Source of the DNA: a virus
Reading direction: 5' to 3' (one strand)
IMG/VR virus record: IMGVR_UViG_3300025769_000560
Span: 1-29,994 of that record
DNA: 29,994 nucleotides
Shown: positions 14,401-23,515 of the stretch, one piece after another
Position numbering within the stretch: the stretch's first letter is position 1
Layout: each line of letters opens with the position of its first letter
Made by a program: the position numbers and the translations under genes
The notes under the pieces: model-generated
The model's database searches: none
What the model saw: the letters and a program-made list of their open reading frames with translations, nothing else
What the model was told of the DNA's origin: nothing

Positions 14401-14500
14401 GCTGGGATATGCTAACACTGGACAAATAACATTAACACAAACAGAGCCTTTAGCCATGACGGTCTTGGGTCTGGAATATAAACTGAGTACGGGGTCTTGA
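11468..14500 (+). CDS. Tail tubular protein B (nozzle) with inserted beta-propeller
   Basis: The 1010-residue protein is the tail nozzle, gp12-like (T7 gp12 is 794 aa). The N-terminus (QSNFSTGEIDPLLRARTDLQ and NVIVQPQGGISRRDGLKFVH) and the extreme C-terminus (QITLTQTEPLAMTVLGLEYK) are the usual ends of the family. Between about residues 685 and 960 lies an extra domain of five repeats: FKSDGSLLFVL, FSADGTKVFYL, FSQNGLRAYIV, ISADGKKIFVT and LKPDNTRFYVL, each followed by a YxLxxAW/F-D-type strand, the pattern of a beta-propeller. A homologous five-repeat domain is in the gene at 23515. The propeller may bind the cell surface or another tail part. The gene overlaps the previous stop by one base. 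Confidence 0.85.
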   Translation: MRITQYQSNFSTGEIDPLLRARTDLQQYQNALEEATNVIVQPQGGISRRDGLKFVHSFSTSFTDFKLIPFEFSVSDSYLLVFVVGRIYVFKSGTLQTNINGSGNDYITATDITAAMLDELEYTQAVDTLILCHEDLQTKRLVRNSDTSWTLENLPLTNPPQYAYALDEHSPNFTITPSATTGNITITASSVTTDNGTAQAGTADTITLKTGTSPYSSDDDANGLWITLTAGTGSGQERYISDWVASTKVATVYPAWTTQPDNTTQYKVAAFAASAINNFAQVENTFGRVKYIEYVSDTIMNAVVEVPFFDTSGVVAGNWIGEFGYEDVWSSTRGWPRSATFHEGRLYFGGSKSRPNTVWGSRVIDYFNFDSHTGLDDEAVETTINTNQLNSIVNIVSGADLRIFSTGGEFIVVQSEDTPITPSNFLVRPQTRLGAKAGVPIEDLNGATIFVQRQGKSINAFQFGSETNSYQVQNISLLSSHLLNTPVDLAARRASSTDESDRLFVVNSGDGSMAVYSILVGQNVIAPSKFTTDGTFEAIAVELQDVYVIVKRTINSVDNYFLEVFDSSLTLDSAKTGTSASSVDMSHLLNKTVKLISDGDIEADQTAAASPLNFTFAPTTSFQAGLDYTVQAKTMPTEPTLASGSLHGVRKRVVQVDSLLDSSQNLKINSKVVSFDRTSSAAAQVTINNATYDSKFFQVPDPYDNNDSDAVSFRFKSDGSLLFVLDDQIGGVGSGWTITQFTLATPWDISTATNQTIVESESLLVPNVKGFDFSADGTKVFYLEEDSQEIVQYNLTKAWDLTTGLKVNANTFDFSSIGSNNEQSFVFSQNGLRAYIVSGSDDRIYQLNLTEAFDGSTFSDASKTLDVSAKLSFPHGVAISADGKKIFVTGRLDTTIEEYTLSTAYELDSASHTASYTVPHATTESVHEIVLKPDNTRFYVLDSKTVGFTTTNYIYQHTPVTKLFPVSEYTGLKTAHGLLGYANTGQITLTQTEPLAMTVLGLEYKLSTGS

Positions 14501-14501
14501 T

Positions 14502-14954
14502 ATGGCGGGAGTAGCAGCAGCACCTTTAATGTTGGCTTCATCGGCGGTTAGTGCATACGGTCAGATGAGAGCCGGTCAAGCCCAGCGTGAAATGTATGAT
14601 GAGCAAGCCGCTCAAGCTAGAATGCGTGGGCGATCAGAGGCTATTGCGTACAAGCAACAAGGCGCTGATGTTCTTCGTAATCTAAATGAAAACTTAGCTG
14701 CAATTATTGCACGATCAGCGGCGGGAGGTGTTGATCCAACAAGCGGATCTGCGGCAGTCATGCAACAATATGCAATGGCCGAAGGTATTCGAGAGAAGAA
14801 TATTGCAGCGGATAATGCACTCTTGGCAGAGGGTCAGGCGGCAACCCAAGCACATCAATACCGCATGGCTGGTCGAGCCGCTCAACAAGCGTCTTATTTC
14901 CAAGCAGCGGGTACGCTTGGGATGGGTATTTATAGATATGGACAGTTAGCATAA
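14502..14954 (+). CDS. Internal virion protein, small (gp14-like position)
   Basis: The 150-residue protein begins with a short hydrophobic stretch (AAAPLMLASSAVSAY), then a long Ala/Gln/Arg helix (QAQREMYDEQAAQARMRGRS) and GGVDPTSGSAAVMQQYAMAE, typical of small internal core proteins that follow the nozzle gene in podoviruses. In T7 the corresponding protein helps to form a channel through the host envelope during DNA entry. Function is inferred from order and composition. The next gene starts on the last base of its stop. Confidence 0.65.
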   Translation: MAGVAAAPLMLASSAVSAYGQMRAGQAQREMYDEQAAQARMRGRSEAIAYKQQGADVLRNLNENLAAIIARSAAGGVDPTSGSAAVMQQYAMAEGIREKNIAADNALLAEGQAATQAHQYRMAGRAAQQASYFQAAGTLGMGIYRYGQLA

Positions 14955-17512
14955 TGGCCAGATTACCGAGATATCAAAGAGCGGGTGTTCGCACTCGGCA
15001 ACCTCAAGCTATAGAGTTTGCGGGCCTAAGAGAACAGGCCCAGCTTGGCCAACAGATATCTCGCAGTTTTGACCAAATGTCACAGTTTCTATACCAGACA
15101 GGCGCAGAAGAGGCTGAGAGGCGCGGTATTGAGCGTATACGCACGGAAGGGGCGCAGCCGGTACTTGAGGCGCTTCGTGAACAAGGTGGCCCTAGAACCA
15201 TTGCAGAGAAGGCTGCGTATGAAGCCGGTAATCGTGTGGCCGTTGCTGAGATCCAAGCTGAAGCAGATCTTGAAATTACAAGAATTTTGAATGAAGGCCA
15301 AAAGAACAAAACATCATTCTCTGCCATTCAAGCGCAGCTAAAAGATGTTACTGATGGTTTCCCGGCGGCATTGTCTAACATCGATCCGGTATCTGCCGGG
15401 GTTCTTCGTACCAGACTTACAGAAGCCTCTGGCAAAGCGGAGATGCGCTATTCTAAGTGGTGGACCGGAGAACAGACAAAGCTTCGTAAGGAAAAGCAAA
15501 ACCGTGTTTCTGCAAATGAAGCAGAGATTATTATCGGAAATGCTACGACTCCGGGTTACACTGTCAAACAGATTGAGCTTGATATTAAAAACGGATCTGA
15601 AACACTTGCGGATTTAGGTGTAAAACCTGAGTTGATTGTAGAATGGGCCGATGGTGTAAGAGAAAAAGCCATCAAAGAAAAAACAACATTTGAATTTTAT
15701 CAAAAACCTATTGAAGAACAACGCGAAGAAATAGAAAGCATTTTATCTGGCGATAAGACTTTGCCGGGTATGGACTTTGAAGATAGTGTTCGGTTTGTAA
15801 ATGGATTGTTGCGGCCAGAATATAATCGGAATGTTGCGGTTGTTAAGGCTCAGTCTGATTATGTAGTAAACAAAATAGAAGATCAGCAAGAAATCCTTGA
15901 AGATGGTGGTCGTCTTTCTCAGGAAATACTGGCGGATTTAAACAATGCGGTAGATGAAATTCTTACGGCTGATCCTCAACGCGGCCCTGCATTACAAAGT
16001 GCTATGAAGTCTTTGCAAGAAACTGACGAGTTTTTTAGTGGCTTGCGTAGTCTGTCATTAACTGATGCTGAGGCTGCGGTGTTTCAATTGCAGTCTGGCA
16101 TGGAAGGTCGTGGCGGCGAGGGGATTGATACGGTACTTGAACAAAAGCGATATGAGCAAGCAAGTAAGTTCTTAGACAATATGAGAACCCAAATCAGCAA
16201 AGATCCTATGGGTTATGCTGAACGTGTTGGCTTTATTCAAAATGTTGAACAAGTAATAACTTTTGATGAAAATCGGCGTCCGGTTATAAATGAAAGTGCT
16301 ATGCGGCAAAGGCAAATTCAAGCGCAAAGTGTGGCCAATCATTATGGTCTTGCCGTTCCAAGGGTTTTGTTTGGTGATGAGGCGCGACAGATTGGTTTAT
16401 ACTTAGATCAGATGGAAGGCGTAGCTAAGTTAGATATGCTCGGCGCTTTAGCTTCATTCGATCAGGCGGCTGGTCAGGTATTGACGGACATAGCAGAATA
16501 CAATCCAGAGATGGCGCTTGTTGGTGCGTTGGTAAATGAAGGCAGAATTGAAACTGCAAACATTGCGATTGCTGGTTTTGAGCGGTTGAAGCTTGGAGAA
16601 AAACCGGCTGAGTTTACGACAACAAATATAGATGAGGTGCATAGTCAATTTGGAAGAGCAATCACAACGCCCAAACATCATGCGGCGGTCAAAGAAGTTG
16701 CTAAGGCAATTTACACGGAAATGGCTGTAAGTAAGGGTGTTTTTACATTTGATGCTAATCTTTATGAGCAAGCTTATCAAATGGCGGCAGGGCAAACTGT
16801 TCGTGATGGCAAGGTATATGGCGGTATTCAAGAGGTTCGCGGTATGCAAACCTTCGTAATGCCGGGGATGACAGGCGATCAGCTAGAACAATACTTAAAT
16901 GAAATAAGTGTTGATGTTATTCAATCTGCAACGGGTCAGCAAATTAGTGGCAATTTAGCTGAACAAATTAAAGAAAACGAATCATATAGATTCCGTAATG
17001 TTGGCGGCAATAAATATTCAATAGAATATGGCGATAAGGGTGAGGCATTTGTTTCGGATGCAGATGGTCGGCCAGTTATTATTGATATTACACAATTACA
17101 AAAATCCTTTGCTTTAATACTGCCAGAAGTAAGCGCACCAGCAATGGGCACTGCGCAACCAATGCCCACTTCTGAAGAGATAACAACGGGCATAACGGGC
17201 TTAGAACAGATCACTGAAATATCTCCGGCAGCAGTTCAAGCACAACCTGCTTTAAGATTAGAGGATCTTCCAGAAGAGCTTGAATTTGTGCCTGGGTCTA
17301 AAGAAACCCGCGAATTGAAAAAGGCAATAGAAAGCATTTCTGAAAGCCCTAGAAAAGAAATAATGATTAAAAACATTGAAAGAATGCTGGATTCAATTGA
17401 AGGAGTTAGAAACAGAAAAAGCACTAAAGCATATAAACAAATGATACGCAGAAAAATGGCTAAAAACCCAACATTCTTTATGTCTTATGATGATTGGCTG
17501 AAAACACAATGA
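14954..17512 (+). CDS. Internal virion protein (gp15-like position)
   Basis: The 852-residue protein is mostly predicted helical, rich in Ala, Gln and Glu, with no transmembrane segment. It starts MARLPRYQRAGVRTRQPQ and has an early helical part (FAGLREQAQLGQQISRSFDQ) common in phage core proteins. By position it is the large ejection protein that enters the host with the DNA. There is no visible lytic transglycosylase motif. The C-terminal 90 residues are basic and helical (ENIERMLDSIEG region). The stop overlaps the next start (ATGA at 17509). Confidence 0.65.
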   Translation: MARLPRYQRAGVRTRQPQAIEFAGLREQAQLGQQISRSFDQMSQFLYQTGAEEAERRGIERIRTEGAQPVLEALREQGGPRTIAEKAAYEAGNRVAVAEIQAEADLEITRILNEGQKNKTSFSAIQAQLKDVTDGFPAALSNIDPVSAGVLRTRLTEASGKAEMRYSKWWTGEQTKLRKEKQNRVSANEAEIIIGNATTPGYTVKQIELDIKNGSETLADLGVKPELIVEWADGVREKAIKEKTTFEFYQKPIEEQREEIESILSGDKTLPGMDFEDSVRFVNGLLRPEYNRNVAVVKAQSDYVVNKIEDQQEILEDGGRLSQEILADLNNAVDEILTADPQRGPALQSAMKSLQETDEFFSGLRSLSLTDAEAAVFQLQSGMEGRGGEGIDTVLEQKRYEQASKFLDNMRTQISKDPMGYAERVGFIQNVEQVITFDENRRPVINESAMRQRQIQAQSVANHYGLAVPRVLFGDEARQIGLYLDQMEGVAKLDMLGALASFDQAAGQVLTDIAEYNPEMALVGALVNEGRIETANIAIAGFERLKLGEKPAEFTTTNIDEVHSQFGRAITTPKHHAAVKEVAKAIYTEMAVSKGVFTFDANLYEQAYQMAAGQTVRDGKVYGGIQEVRGMQTFVMPGMTGDQLEQYLNEISVDVIQSATGQQISGNLAEQIKENESYRFRNVGGNKYSIEYGDKGEAFVSDADGRPVIIDITQLQKSFALILPEVSAPAMGTAQPMPTSEEITTGITGLEQITEISPAAVQAQPALRLEDLPEELEFVPGSKETRELKKAIESISESPRKEIMIKNIERMLDSIEGVRNRKSTKAYKQMIRRKMAKNPTFFMSYDDWLKTQ

Positions 17513-20500
17513 TACAGTTTGATCGATCAGATGCGTATGATTTTCCCGGCATGGTTGGTATTTCTGAGCCGGTATCTGACTTTGCAGAAAACTTTTTTGC
17601 TGCACAAGATAATATGCGTCTTAACGATCAGTCTCAAAGTAAAGAGCTTATTCTTAAAGATTTGTGGACGCCTATTGTTGAAGAGATGCGTGAGACATTC
17701 CCCAACCAAGGATTTGGTGGTCGTGATTTTGAGAATCCGGCAGACTTCTTAGGGATCGGACTAGGTGTTTATAGTTCAGCCGGTGGCCCACAGGACAGAT
17801 ATAACTTTGCTGTAAATACTCTCCTGAATTTTATGAACGAAAATCAGGAAAGCTTACCAGATCATTTAAAAGGGATTACGGTTCAAAGCTTAGAGGATAT
17901 TGCAAAGGAACGTGCGCAAGCTGCAAGAAAATATGCTGAAGAAGTTGGTGCAAGAAACTTTACGTTTAGCGGAACGGTTGGTCAATTTGTTGGTGGTGTT
18001 TCTGGTGTAATTGATGATCCTATCAATGCGTTTGGTATTATGGGGGCTGCATCCAAAAATCTATGGCGGTTAGCATTTACTGAGGCTGCGATTGGTGCGG
18101 GTACTGGCGCAATAGCAGAGGCCGGTGTTGCGGATTGGTATGAAGAATTAGGGTATGATTACACATATCAAGACTTTCTTCGCAATGTTGCATACAATGC
18201 GGTGGGCAGCGCAACGTTTGGCGTGGGTATTCGGGTATCAGCGGATGCCGCAAAAAAGGGTTGGAATGCAATCAGCAAGTCTGGCAAGGCAAATAAAAAC
18301 AGTCAAGCCTTAGCAGATGCGGCAGAAGCAAGAGAAGAGCTAGAGGCTGATAACCCATTTACAGATGCGGATCTACCTCCGGCACAGGCAGAGCATACTT
18401 CCAGAACAGTAAGCGCAGAAGCGGCGATTGAGAACAATACCCTGCCTACAATGCCAAATGAGGCCACTATTCAGCCATCACCTGAGATGATTGAAGCGGC
18501 CACTGATAATCTTAATGGCGTTATGTTCTCTGTAAATCCAAGAGATGTAAATGTTGATGCTAAACGCTTTCAGTTTAAAGAGGGCGGCGATGAGTATGGC
18601 GTCACTGAGGGGTTGCAAGGTGTAACTGAGTGGGATCCTATTAAAGCTGGGACTGTTATCTTCTGGGAAGATGTTGACGGTAAGATATTTGTGGCCGATG
18701 GACACCAGCGTGTCGGTCTGGCTCGGCGTATCCAGTCACAAAAGCCCGATGAGAAAATAGAGATCATTGGCTATAAATTGCGTGAAACAGACGGTGTAAG
18801 CGCAGAGAAAGCCCGTGTGATAGCGGCAATGACAAATATTGCACAAGGCACTGGCACAGCAATTGATGCCGCTAAGGTGCTTCGTATAGAGCCTGAACGC
18901 ATTGCAGAATTGCCGCCTCGATCTGTTTTGGTTAGGCAAGCGCGGGATTTGGTAAACCTTAGCAACCAAGCATTTGGTGCAATTGTAAATGAGGTTATTC
19001 CATCAAACTATGGTGCGGTAGTTGGTAGATTGATTGACGATCCTGATTTGCAAGATGCCGCCATTGCGGTTTTGGCGAAGTCAGATCCAGCAAACCTTTT
19101 CCAAGCAGAGGCAATAGTACGCCAGGTGCGGGAAATGGACACTGTGCAAGAAACGCAAGTATCTTTGTTTGGCGAAGAAATTATCACGGACAGTTTGTTT
19201 ACAGAACGCGCACGGGTTCTTGATAGAACAACTAAGCTTTTGCGTGGTGATAAGGCGGCGTTTGAAAGCCTAAGTAAAAACGCTGAACGTATTGAAGCAG
19301 AAGGCAATAAGCTTGCCAAAGAACAAAACCAAAGGAGAGCCGACCAAGATGCCCAAGCGATCACGCTCATACAAGCGCTTGCAAACCGGAAAGGCGTCCT
19401 CAGCGATGACCTCTCAGCGGCAGCAAGAACAGCTAGAGAAACAGGAAACTATGCAGAAGCAGCCCGAAACTTCGCCGATGCTGTCAGACGAGGAATTGAA
19501 CGAGGCGATTTTGATGGGGCGTCAACTGGCGATGTTGGACGCGCTGTCGATGTTGCGCCGCAAAGCCGCGCAGACGCGATTGAAGAAGAGCCAACTCTAG
19601 AGGGATTTGATGAACCAACTGGCCCAGCGGCAGAGGCCCAGACCGATCAGATGGCAATGGATATGTTCCGGACGCTCGATGAGCCAGAGCAACTGCGCAT
19701 TGAATCTCCGATTGAGGAGGATCGTGTTGATCTGGAGCAGATCCGGATGCCAATCGATGATGATCTGCCTCTTGACCAGGTACGCGCCCAGGTAAAAGCA
19801 TTGACCGATGAGAACGTGCCACTTGTTAAAGATCTGATTGCGCGGATCGATGCAAAGTTTGGCACCAAGTCCGGGGACAATATTAAGGATCTAGCCAAGG
19901 TTACGCAGAAAGCAAACCGTCCCTCGATCCTGGCAAAGAAACCCTGGCACAAGACATCACACATTCGTGATAGTTATCGCTTCAAGACAGTAATCGATGA
20001 TATCCGGGACGTTCCGGCAATCTTCGATGAGCTACTGGCAAGCGGGATTAGCCTGGTTAAAGTTGATACAGGTAAACTATTCGAGCCGAAAGAATGGGGA
20101 TGGCGGATCATTGCGTTCGATCTGCGTATGCCAAACGGTCAGTTGGTAGAATGGTATTTACCGATCAAAGAGCTAGAAGCGCAGAAGAAAGCCGAGGGGC
20201 ATTTGCTATTCGAGGAATGGCGAAACAAAACCCCAGAGGAGATTCTGGAGCAAAATGATTCATACATGGAAACCATCCGCAAAAGCTGGAATGGTTATGA
20301 CCAGGCGTTTCAATCGTCGTTAGATCGTATGGGCATTTCGAGAGAAGATGCAGCCGCTTCCTGGTCTAAGGCAGAAAGCTCCATGCTGGAAGCTGCACGG
20401 AAATCACCAAGCTCATCTGGCATGATAACATCTGCAACCGTTCGCGGCGCAGAGATCCAGGAACCGTCTATTGTACGGATGGCCGAAGAACCATCGGTCC

Positions 20501-20757
20501 AGAAAAGCATGGCACGGGATGTGCCTTCCTCGATAAGTGCAAAGTCTGTTTCAGACATTGGTGAACCTCCTACTGAAGATATAAGCGATATTACAATAGA
20601 TATCAAGCCCGATGACTTTGATTTAGAAATTCCACTTGCATCAACGCTTGATGAAGATGGAAATGCAATTGCAGTAACAAAAACATTGCGTGATATTAAG
20701 GCTGATATCGATGCAGAGGATGCACTGATTAACCGTTTGGGGGTATGTGGTCTATGA
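17509..20757 (+). CDS. Large internal virion protein with ParB/DdrB-like and RelA/SpoT-like regions
   Basis: I start at ATG 17509, in an ATGA overlap with the previous gene; TTG 17494 is less likely. The protein has 1082 residues. Residues about 345-500 (FKEGGDEYGVTEGLQGVTEW, then FVADGHQRVGLARR) match the DdrB-like ParB-superfamily domain found in phage polyvalent proteins. Residues about 805-905 (RDSYRFKTVIDDIRDVPAIF, LVKVDTGKLFEPKEWGWRII, GQLVEWYLPIKELE, HLLFEEWRN) resemble the RelA/SpoT nucleotidyltransferase fold in layout. The first 150 residues are a typical ejection-protein start. Such proteins are thought to enter the host with DNA and act early. Both domain names are from pattern memory, the second less sure. 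A candidate nested gene lies at 19349-19600. Confidence 0.7.
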   Translation: MIQFDRSDAYDFPGMVGISEPVSDFAENFFAAQDNMRLNDQSQSKELILKDLWTPIVEEMRETFPNQGFGGRDFENPADFLGIGLGVYSSAGGPQDRYNFAVNTLLNFMNENQESLPDHLKGITVQSLEDIAKERAQAARKYAEEVGARNFTFSGTVGQFVGGVSGVIDDPINAFGIMGAASKNLWRLAFTEAAIGAGTGAIAEAGVADWYEELGYDYTYQDFLRNVAYNAVGSATFGVGIRVSADAAKKGWNAISKSGKANKNSQALADAAEAREELEADNPFTDADLPPAQAEHTSRTVSAEAAIENNTLPTMPNEATIQPSPEMIEAATDNLNGVMFSVNPRDVNVDAKRFQFKEGGDEYGVTEGLQGVTEWDPIKAGTVIFWEDVDGKIFVADGHQRVGLARRIQSQKPDEKIEIIGYKLRETDGVSAEKARVIAAMTNIAQGTGTAIDAAKVLRIEPERIAELPPRSVLVRQARDLVNLSNQAFGAIVNEVIPSNYGAVVGRLIDDPDLQDAAIAVLAKSDPANLFQAEAIVRQVREMDTVQETQVSLFGEEIITDSLFTERARVLDRTTKLLRGDKAAFESLSKNAERIEAEGNKLAKEQNQRRADQDAQAITLIQALANRKGVLSDDLSAAARTARETGNYAEAARNFADAVRRGIERGDFDGASTGDVGRAVDVAPQSRADAIEEEPTLEGFDEPTGPAAEAQTDQMAMDMFRTLDEPEQLRIESPIEEDRVDLEQIRMPIDDDLPLDQVRAQVKALTDENVPLVKDLIARIDAKFGTKSGDNIKDLAKVTQKANRPSILAKKPWHKTSHIRDSYRFKTVIDDIRDVPAIFDELLASGISLVKVDTGKLFEPKEWGWRIIAFDLRMPNGQLVEWYLPIKELEAQKKAEGHLLFEEWRNKTPEEILEQNDSYMETIRKSWNGYDQAFQSSLDRMGISREDAAASWSKAESSMLEAARKSPSSSGMITSATVRGAEIQEPSIVRMAEEPSVQKSMARDVPSSISAKSVSDIGEPPTEDISDITIDIKPDDFDLEIPLASTLDEDGNAIAVTKTLRDIKADIDAEDALINRLGVCGL
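19349..19600 (+). CDS. Candidate nested gene, 83 aa, in another frame
   Basis: An open frame lies inside the large internal virion gene. AAAGGAGAG (19331-19339) stands about 10 bases before ATG 19349. The product is basic at the start (MPKRSRSYKRLQTGK), Gln-rich in the centre and ends with a helix (LSDEELNEAILMGRQLAML). It has no known relative I can name. Other unused frames of this size exist in the window, so only the Shine-Dalgarno and sensible composition support it. Confidence 0.25.
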   Translation: MPKRSRSYKRLQTGKASSAMTSQRQQEQLEKQETMQKQPETSPMLSDEELNEAILMGRQLAMLDALSMLRRKAAQTRLKKSQL

Positions 20758-23225
20758 GTACATTTAGGCAGTGTGTTGAAGATGGTGTAAGGGCTGGTGA
20801 AATTACTCAAGCACAAGCGGATGAATATGGTAATTTGTTCGATGAATTGGTTGAGCAATACAACCAACAACTAGGACCAGGCCCAGCGCAAACAAAAGCC
20901 GGGATCGATGCAGCGGCGGCTGTTCGTAAAAAGTCTATAGAGCGCAAGCGTCAAGCAATGCTGCAAGCTATAACCTGGAAAAAGATTAGCGTGGATATGG
21001 CAAGCTATCGTAATGTTGCTGGCCAACAGAATATGAACAAAGCGGCCTTGGCTCTTTTTGAACAAGACATTAATTCAAAGTATGCAAGCATTTCGCAGCT
21101 ACAGGCAACCATTGAGCGCAGCGCTACCCGGAAGATGGATAAGTTCTTAGCAACATTCCGCCGTGATCTGCTTGGCCGTACCCGTAATAAAGCACAACTC
21201 AAAAACATGGTTAGGGAAGCATTCGGGGAAAACACAGGCGATGCGTCAGCCAGAGAATTAGCATTTGCTTGGAAGGAAGGTTCCGAATATTTACGCAAGC
21301 GTTTCAATGCGGCTGGGGGTGCCATTCCTTACCGTTTAGATTGGGGGTTGCCACAGCAACACAACACATTGAAGGTACGTGAAGCGAGTTACGAGGAGTG
21401 GCGGGAATATATCACAGCGCGTCTTGACCTGGATAAAATGAAGGACATGGAAACCGGGCTACATTTCTCGGCAGAAAAACTTGAGTTTGTTATGCGGGAT
21501 GTTCACGAGACAATCCGCACCGATGGCATGAGCAAGATTAAACCAGGCGGTCGGCCAACGGGCGGTAAGTCTTTGGCAAATAGAAATGCAGACCACCGCT
21601 TCTTGGTATTTAAAAACGCTGATGCCTGGATGGAGTATCAGGAAAAGTTTGGGAATGATAATCCCTTTGATGTGATGATGGGCCATATCAGCAATATGTC
21701 CAGGGACATTGCATTCATGGAGCGTCTGGGGCCAAACCCGATGGCGACTAAGAACTTCATTAAGCAAACCCTGGCTAAATCTGCGGCAGGGGATCAGAAG
21801 GCGGAGGATGCAGCTAGATCCACAAACAAAAAGGTGGACGAGCTTTATAACATTCTCCAGGGAACACATAATACACCGGTCAATCGCTTCTGGGCCACAA
21901 CATTCGCGGGAACCAGGCAGCTATTGCAGTCGGCACAGTTAGGAGCGGCGGCGATCTCAGCGATCACCGATGTAAACTTTAACCGCATTGCTAGGCGTAT
22001 GAATGGCTTGCCGCAAACAAAAACGCTTATGCAGTATGTAAAGTTATTGCAGCCTTTAGGTGCTGAGGAAAAGGGCAAGCTTGCAATTCGCCTAGGGCTA
22101 ACGGCGGAGGGTTGGTCTACCCTGGCGGCAGCACAGATGCGCTATGTCGGGGATATCTCTGGCCCGGAGATAACGCGCCGGGTCGCAGATTTTGTAATGA
22201 GGGCATCGCTTCTATCGCCAATGACACAAGCTGGGCGCTGGGCTTTCGGCATGGAATTTCTGGGGACGCTGGCCGATAACGTAGGCAAGTCTTTTGATGA
22301 ATTAGATCCGGTATTCCGTAAGGCTATGGAGCGTTATAATATTAACGGTGATCGTTGGGATATTATTCGGCAAACGGAGCTATACGATTACAAGGGCGCA
22401 AAGTTTTTACGGGCTGAGGATATAGAGTTTCGTGATGACATCGATCCTAGATTGGCCAGAGAATTAGCAACCGATATTATGCGGATGGTTGAGACTGAAA
22501 CAAATTTTGCAGTCCCATCAACATCAATACGTGGCCGGGCTGCACTTACTGGTGATATTCCTTCAGGTACATTTGCCGGTGAGATGGTGCGATCATTTGC
22601 CATGTATAAAAACTTTGGTGTTACTTTGGTGAATACTCACATCATGCGCGGTGCTGGTACGCCAGGCGTCAAGGGTAAGGGTCGATACTTTGCTGATCTA
22701 CTTATTAGCACGACACTCATGGGTGCATTAGCTCTTCAGCTAAAAGAAATGTCTAAGGGTCGTGATCCCAGATCCGTTGAAGATCCTGAGTTTTGGGGCG
22801 CTGCGTTCTTGCAAGGTGGCGGGTTAGGAATATATGGAGATTTTCTCTTTGCAGACTTAAACAGATTTGATCGTGGCTTGGCTGAAACTATTGCTGGTCC
22901 GGTTGTGGGTTTTGGAAACGATATCAAAAATCTTACGGCTGGGAATATTATTGAGGCGGTCAAGGGTGAAGATACAAAGGCGGCAAGTGAAATGATTAAC
23001 TTTGCTCAAAGATACACGCCGGGTGCATCGCTTTGGTACATGCGTCTTGGCTTAGAGCGGATGGTCTTTGACCAAGCGAAACTGTGGGCTGATCCTGATG
23101 CTGGCAAAAAGATCCGGCGTAATATTCGCAAGTATCAAAGAGAATATGGTCAGGATTACTGGTGGACACCTGGACAAATGCAACCGTCAAGAGGGCCAGA
23201 TTTTGACAATGTGTTTGGAAATTAG
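20754..23225 (+). CDS. Large internal virion protein (gp16-like position)
   Basis: ATG 20754 overlaps the previous stop (ATGA), giving 823 residues. It is helical, with parts I recall from the last large core protein of BPP-1-like phages and related prophages: FWATTFAGTRQLLQSAQLGA, FVMRASLLSPMTQAGRW, AMYKNFGVTLVNTHIMRG and a C-terminus RYTPGASLWYMRLGLERMVF then EYGQDYWWTPGQ. A few weakly hydrophobic segments (LLISTTLMGALALQL, about residue 655) may insert in membrane during ejection. It closes the internal-protein block; 38 bases separate it from the next gene. Confidence 0.7.
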   Translation: MSTFRQCVEDGVRAGEITQAQADEYGNLFDELVEQYNQQLGPGPAQTKAGIDAAAAVRKKSIERKRQAMLQAITWKKISVDMASYRNVAGQQNMNKAALALFEQDINSKYASISQLQATIERSATRKMDKFLATFRRDLLGRTRNKAQLKNMVREAFGENTGDASARELAFAWKEGSEYLRKRFNAAGGAIPYRLDWGLPQQHNTLKVREASYEEWREYITARLDLDKMKDMETGLHFSAEKLEFVMRDVHETIRTDGMSKIKPGGRPTGGKSLANRNADHRFLVFKNADAWMEYQEKFGNDNPFDVMMGHISNMSRDIAFMERLGPNPMATKNFIKQTLAKSAAGDQKAEDAARSTNKKVDELYNILQGTHNTPVNRFWATTFAGTRQLLQSAQLGAAAISAITDVNFNRIARRMNGLPQTKTLMQYVKLLQPLGAEEKGKLAIRLGLTAEGWSTLAAAQMRYVGDISGPEITRRVADFVMRASLLSPMTQAGRWAFGMEFLGTLADNVGKSFDELDPVFRKAMERYNINGDRWDIIRQTELYDYKGAKFLRAEDIEFRDDIDPRLARELATDIMRMVETETNFAVPSTSIRGRAALTGDIPSGTFAGEMVRSFAMYKNFGVTLVNTHIMRGAGTPGVKGKGRYFADLLISTTLMGALALQLKEMSKGRDPRSVEDPEFWGAAFLQGGGLGIYGDFLFADLNRFDRGLAETIAGPVVGFGNDIKNLTAGNIIEAVKGEDTKAASEMINFAQRYTPGASLWYMRLGLERMVFDQAKLWADPDAGKKIRRNIRKYQREYGQDYWWTPGQMQPSRGPDFDNVFGN

Positions 23226-23263
23226 ATAAATATCTGGTATAGGGCTTATAAAGGAGTGGCAAA

Positions 23264-23515
23264 ATGGTGAAATCAAACCTCAGAGGCAGCAACCCGGCAG
23301 ACGGTGCGGCTGCGGTAACGCCCAATGATGGCGCGGATTTAGCGTTTGTTGCAAGGGCTTTGTATGTTGGCGGTGCTGGCAATATTAAGATCGATACACC
23401 TAATGGCGATACTGTAACATTGTATGGCGCAACGGCTGGATCTGTTTTGCCAATTAGAGCAAATAGGGTTTACAGCACTGGAACAACTGCAACTAACATT
23501 GTGGCTTTATACTAA
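23264..23515 (+). CDS. Small phage structural-type protein, 83 aa
   Basis: AAAGGAG lies 8 bases before ATG 23264. The core FVARALYVGGAGNIKIDTPN and GDTVTLYGATAGSVLPIRAN followed by RVYSTGTTATNIVALY is a compact beta protein seen, from memory, in many phages and prophages close to tail-fibre genes. It could be a small tail or spike-base component. The next gene starts on its last base. Confidence 0.65.
   Translation: MVKSNLRGSNPADGAAAVTPNDGADLAFVARALYVGGAGNIKIDTPNGDTVTLYGATAGSVLPIRANRVYSTGTTATNIVALY

Noticed and set aside
19640-20170. Cluster of GATC sites (12 in about 530 bases)
   Set aside because: GATC is also frequent in the portal gene and elsewhere in the window, so the cluster does not stand out enough to suggest a functional array.
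20310-20870. 186-codon open frame on the - strand
   Set aside because: It is antisense to the end of the large internal virion gene and the start of the next, is very rich in Ser, and lacks a good start signal; it mirrors the codon bias of the + strand gene.
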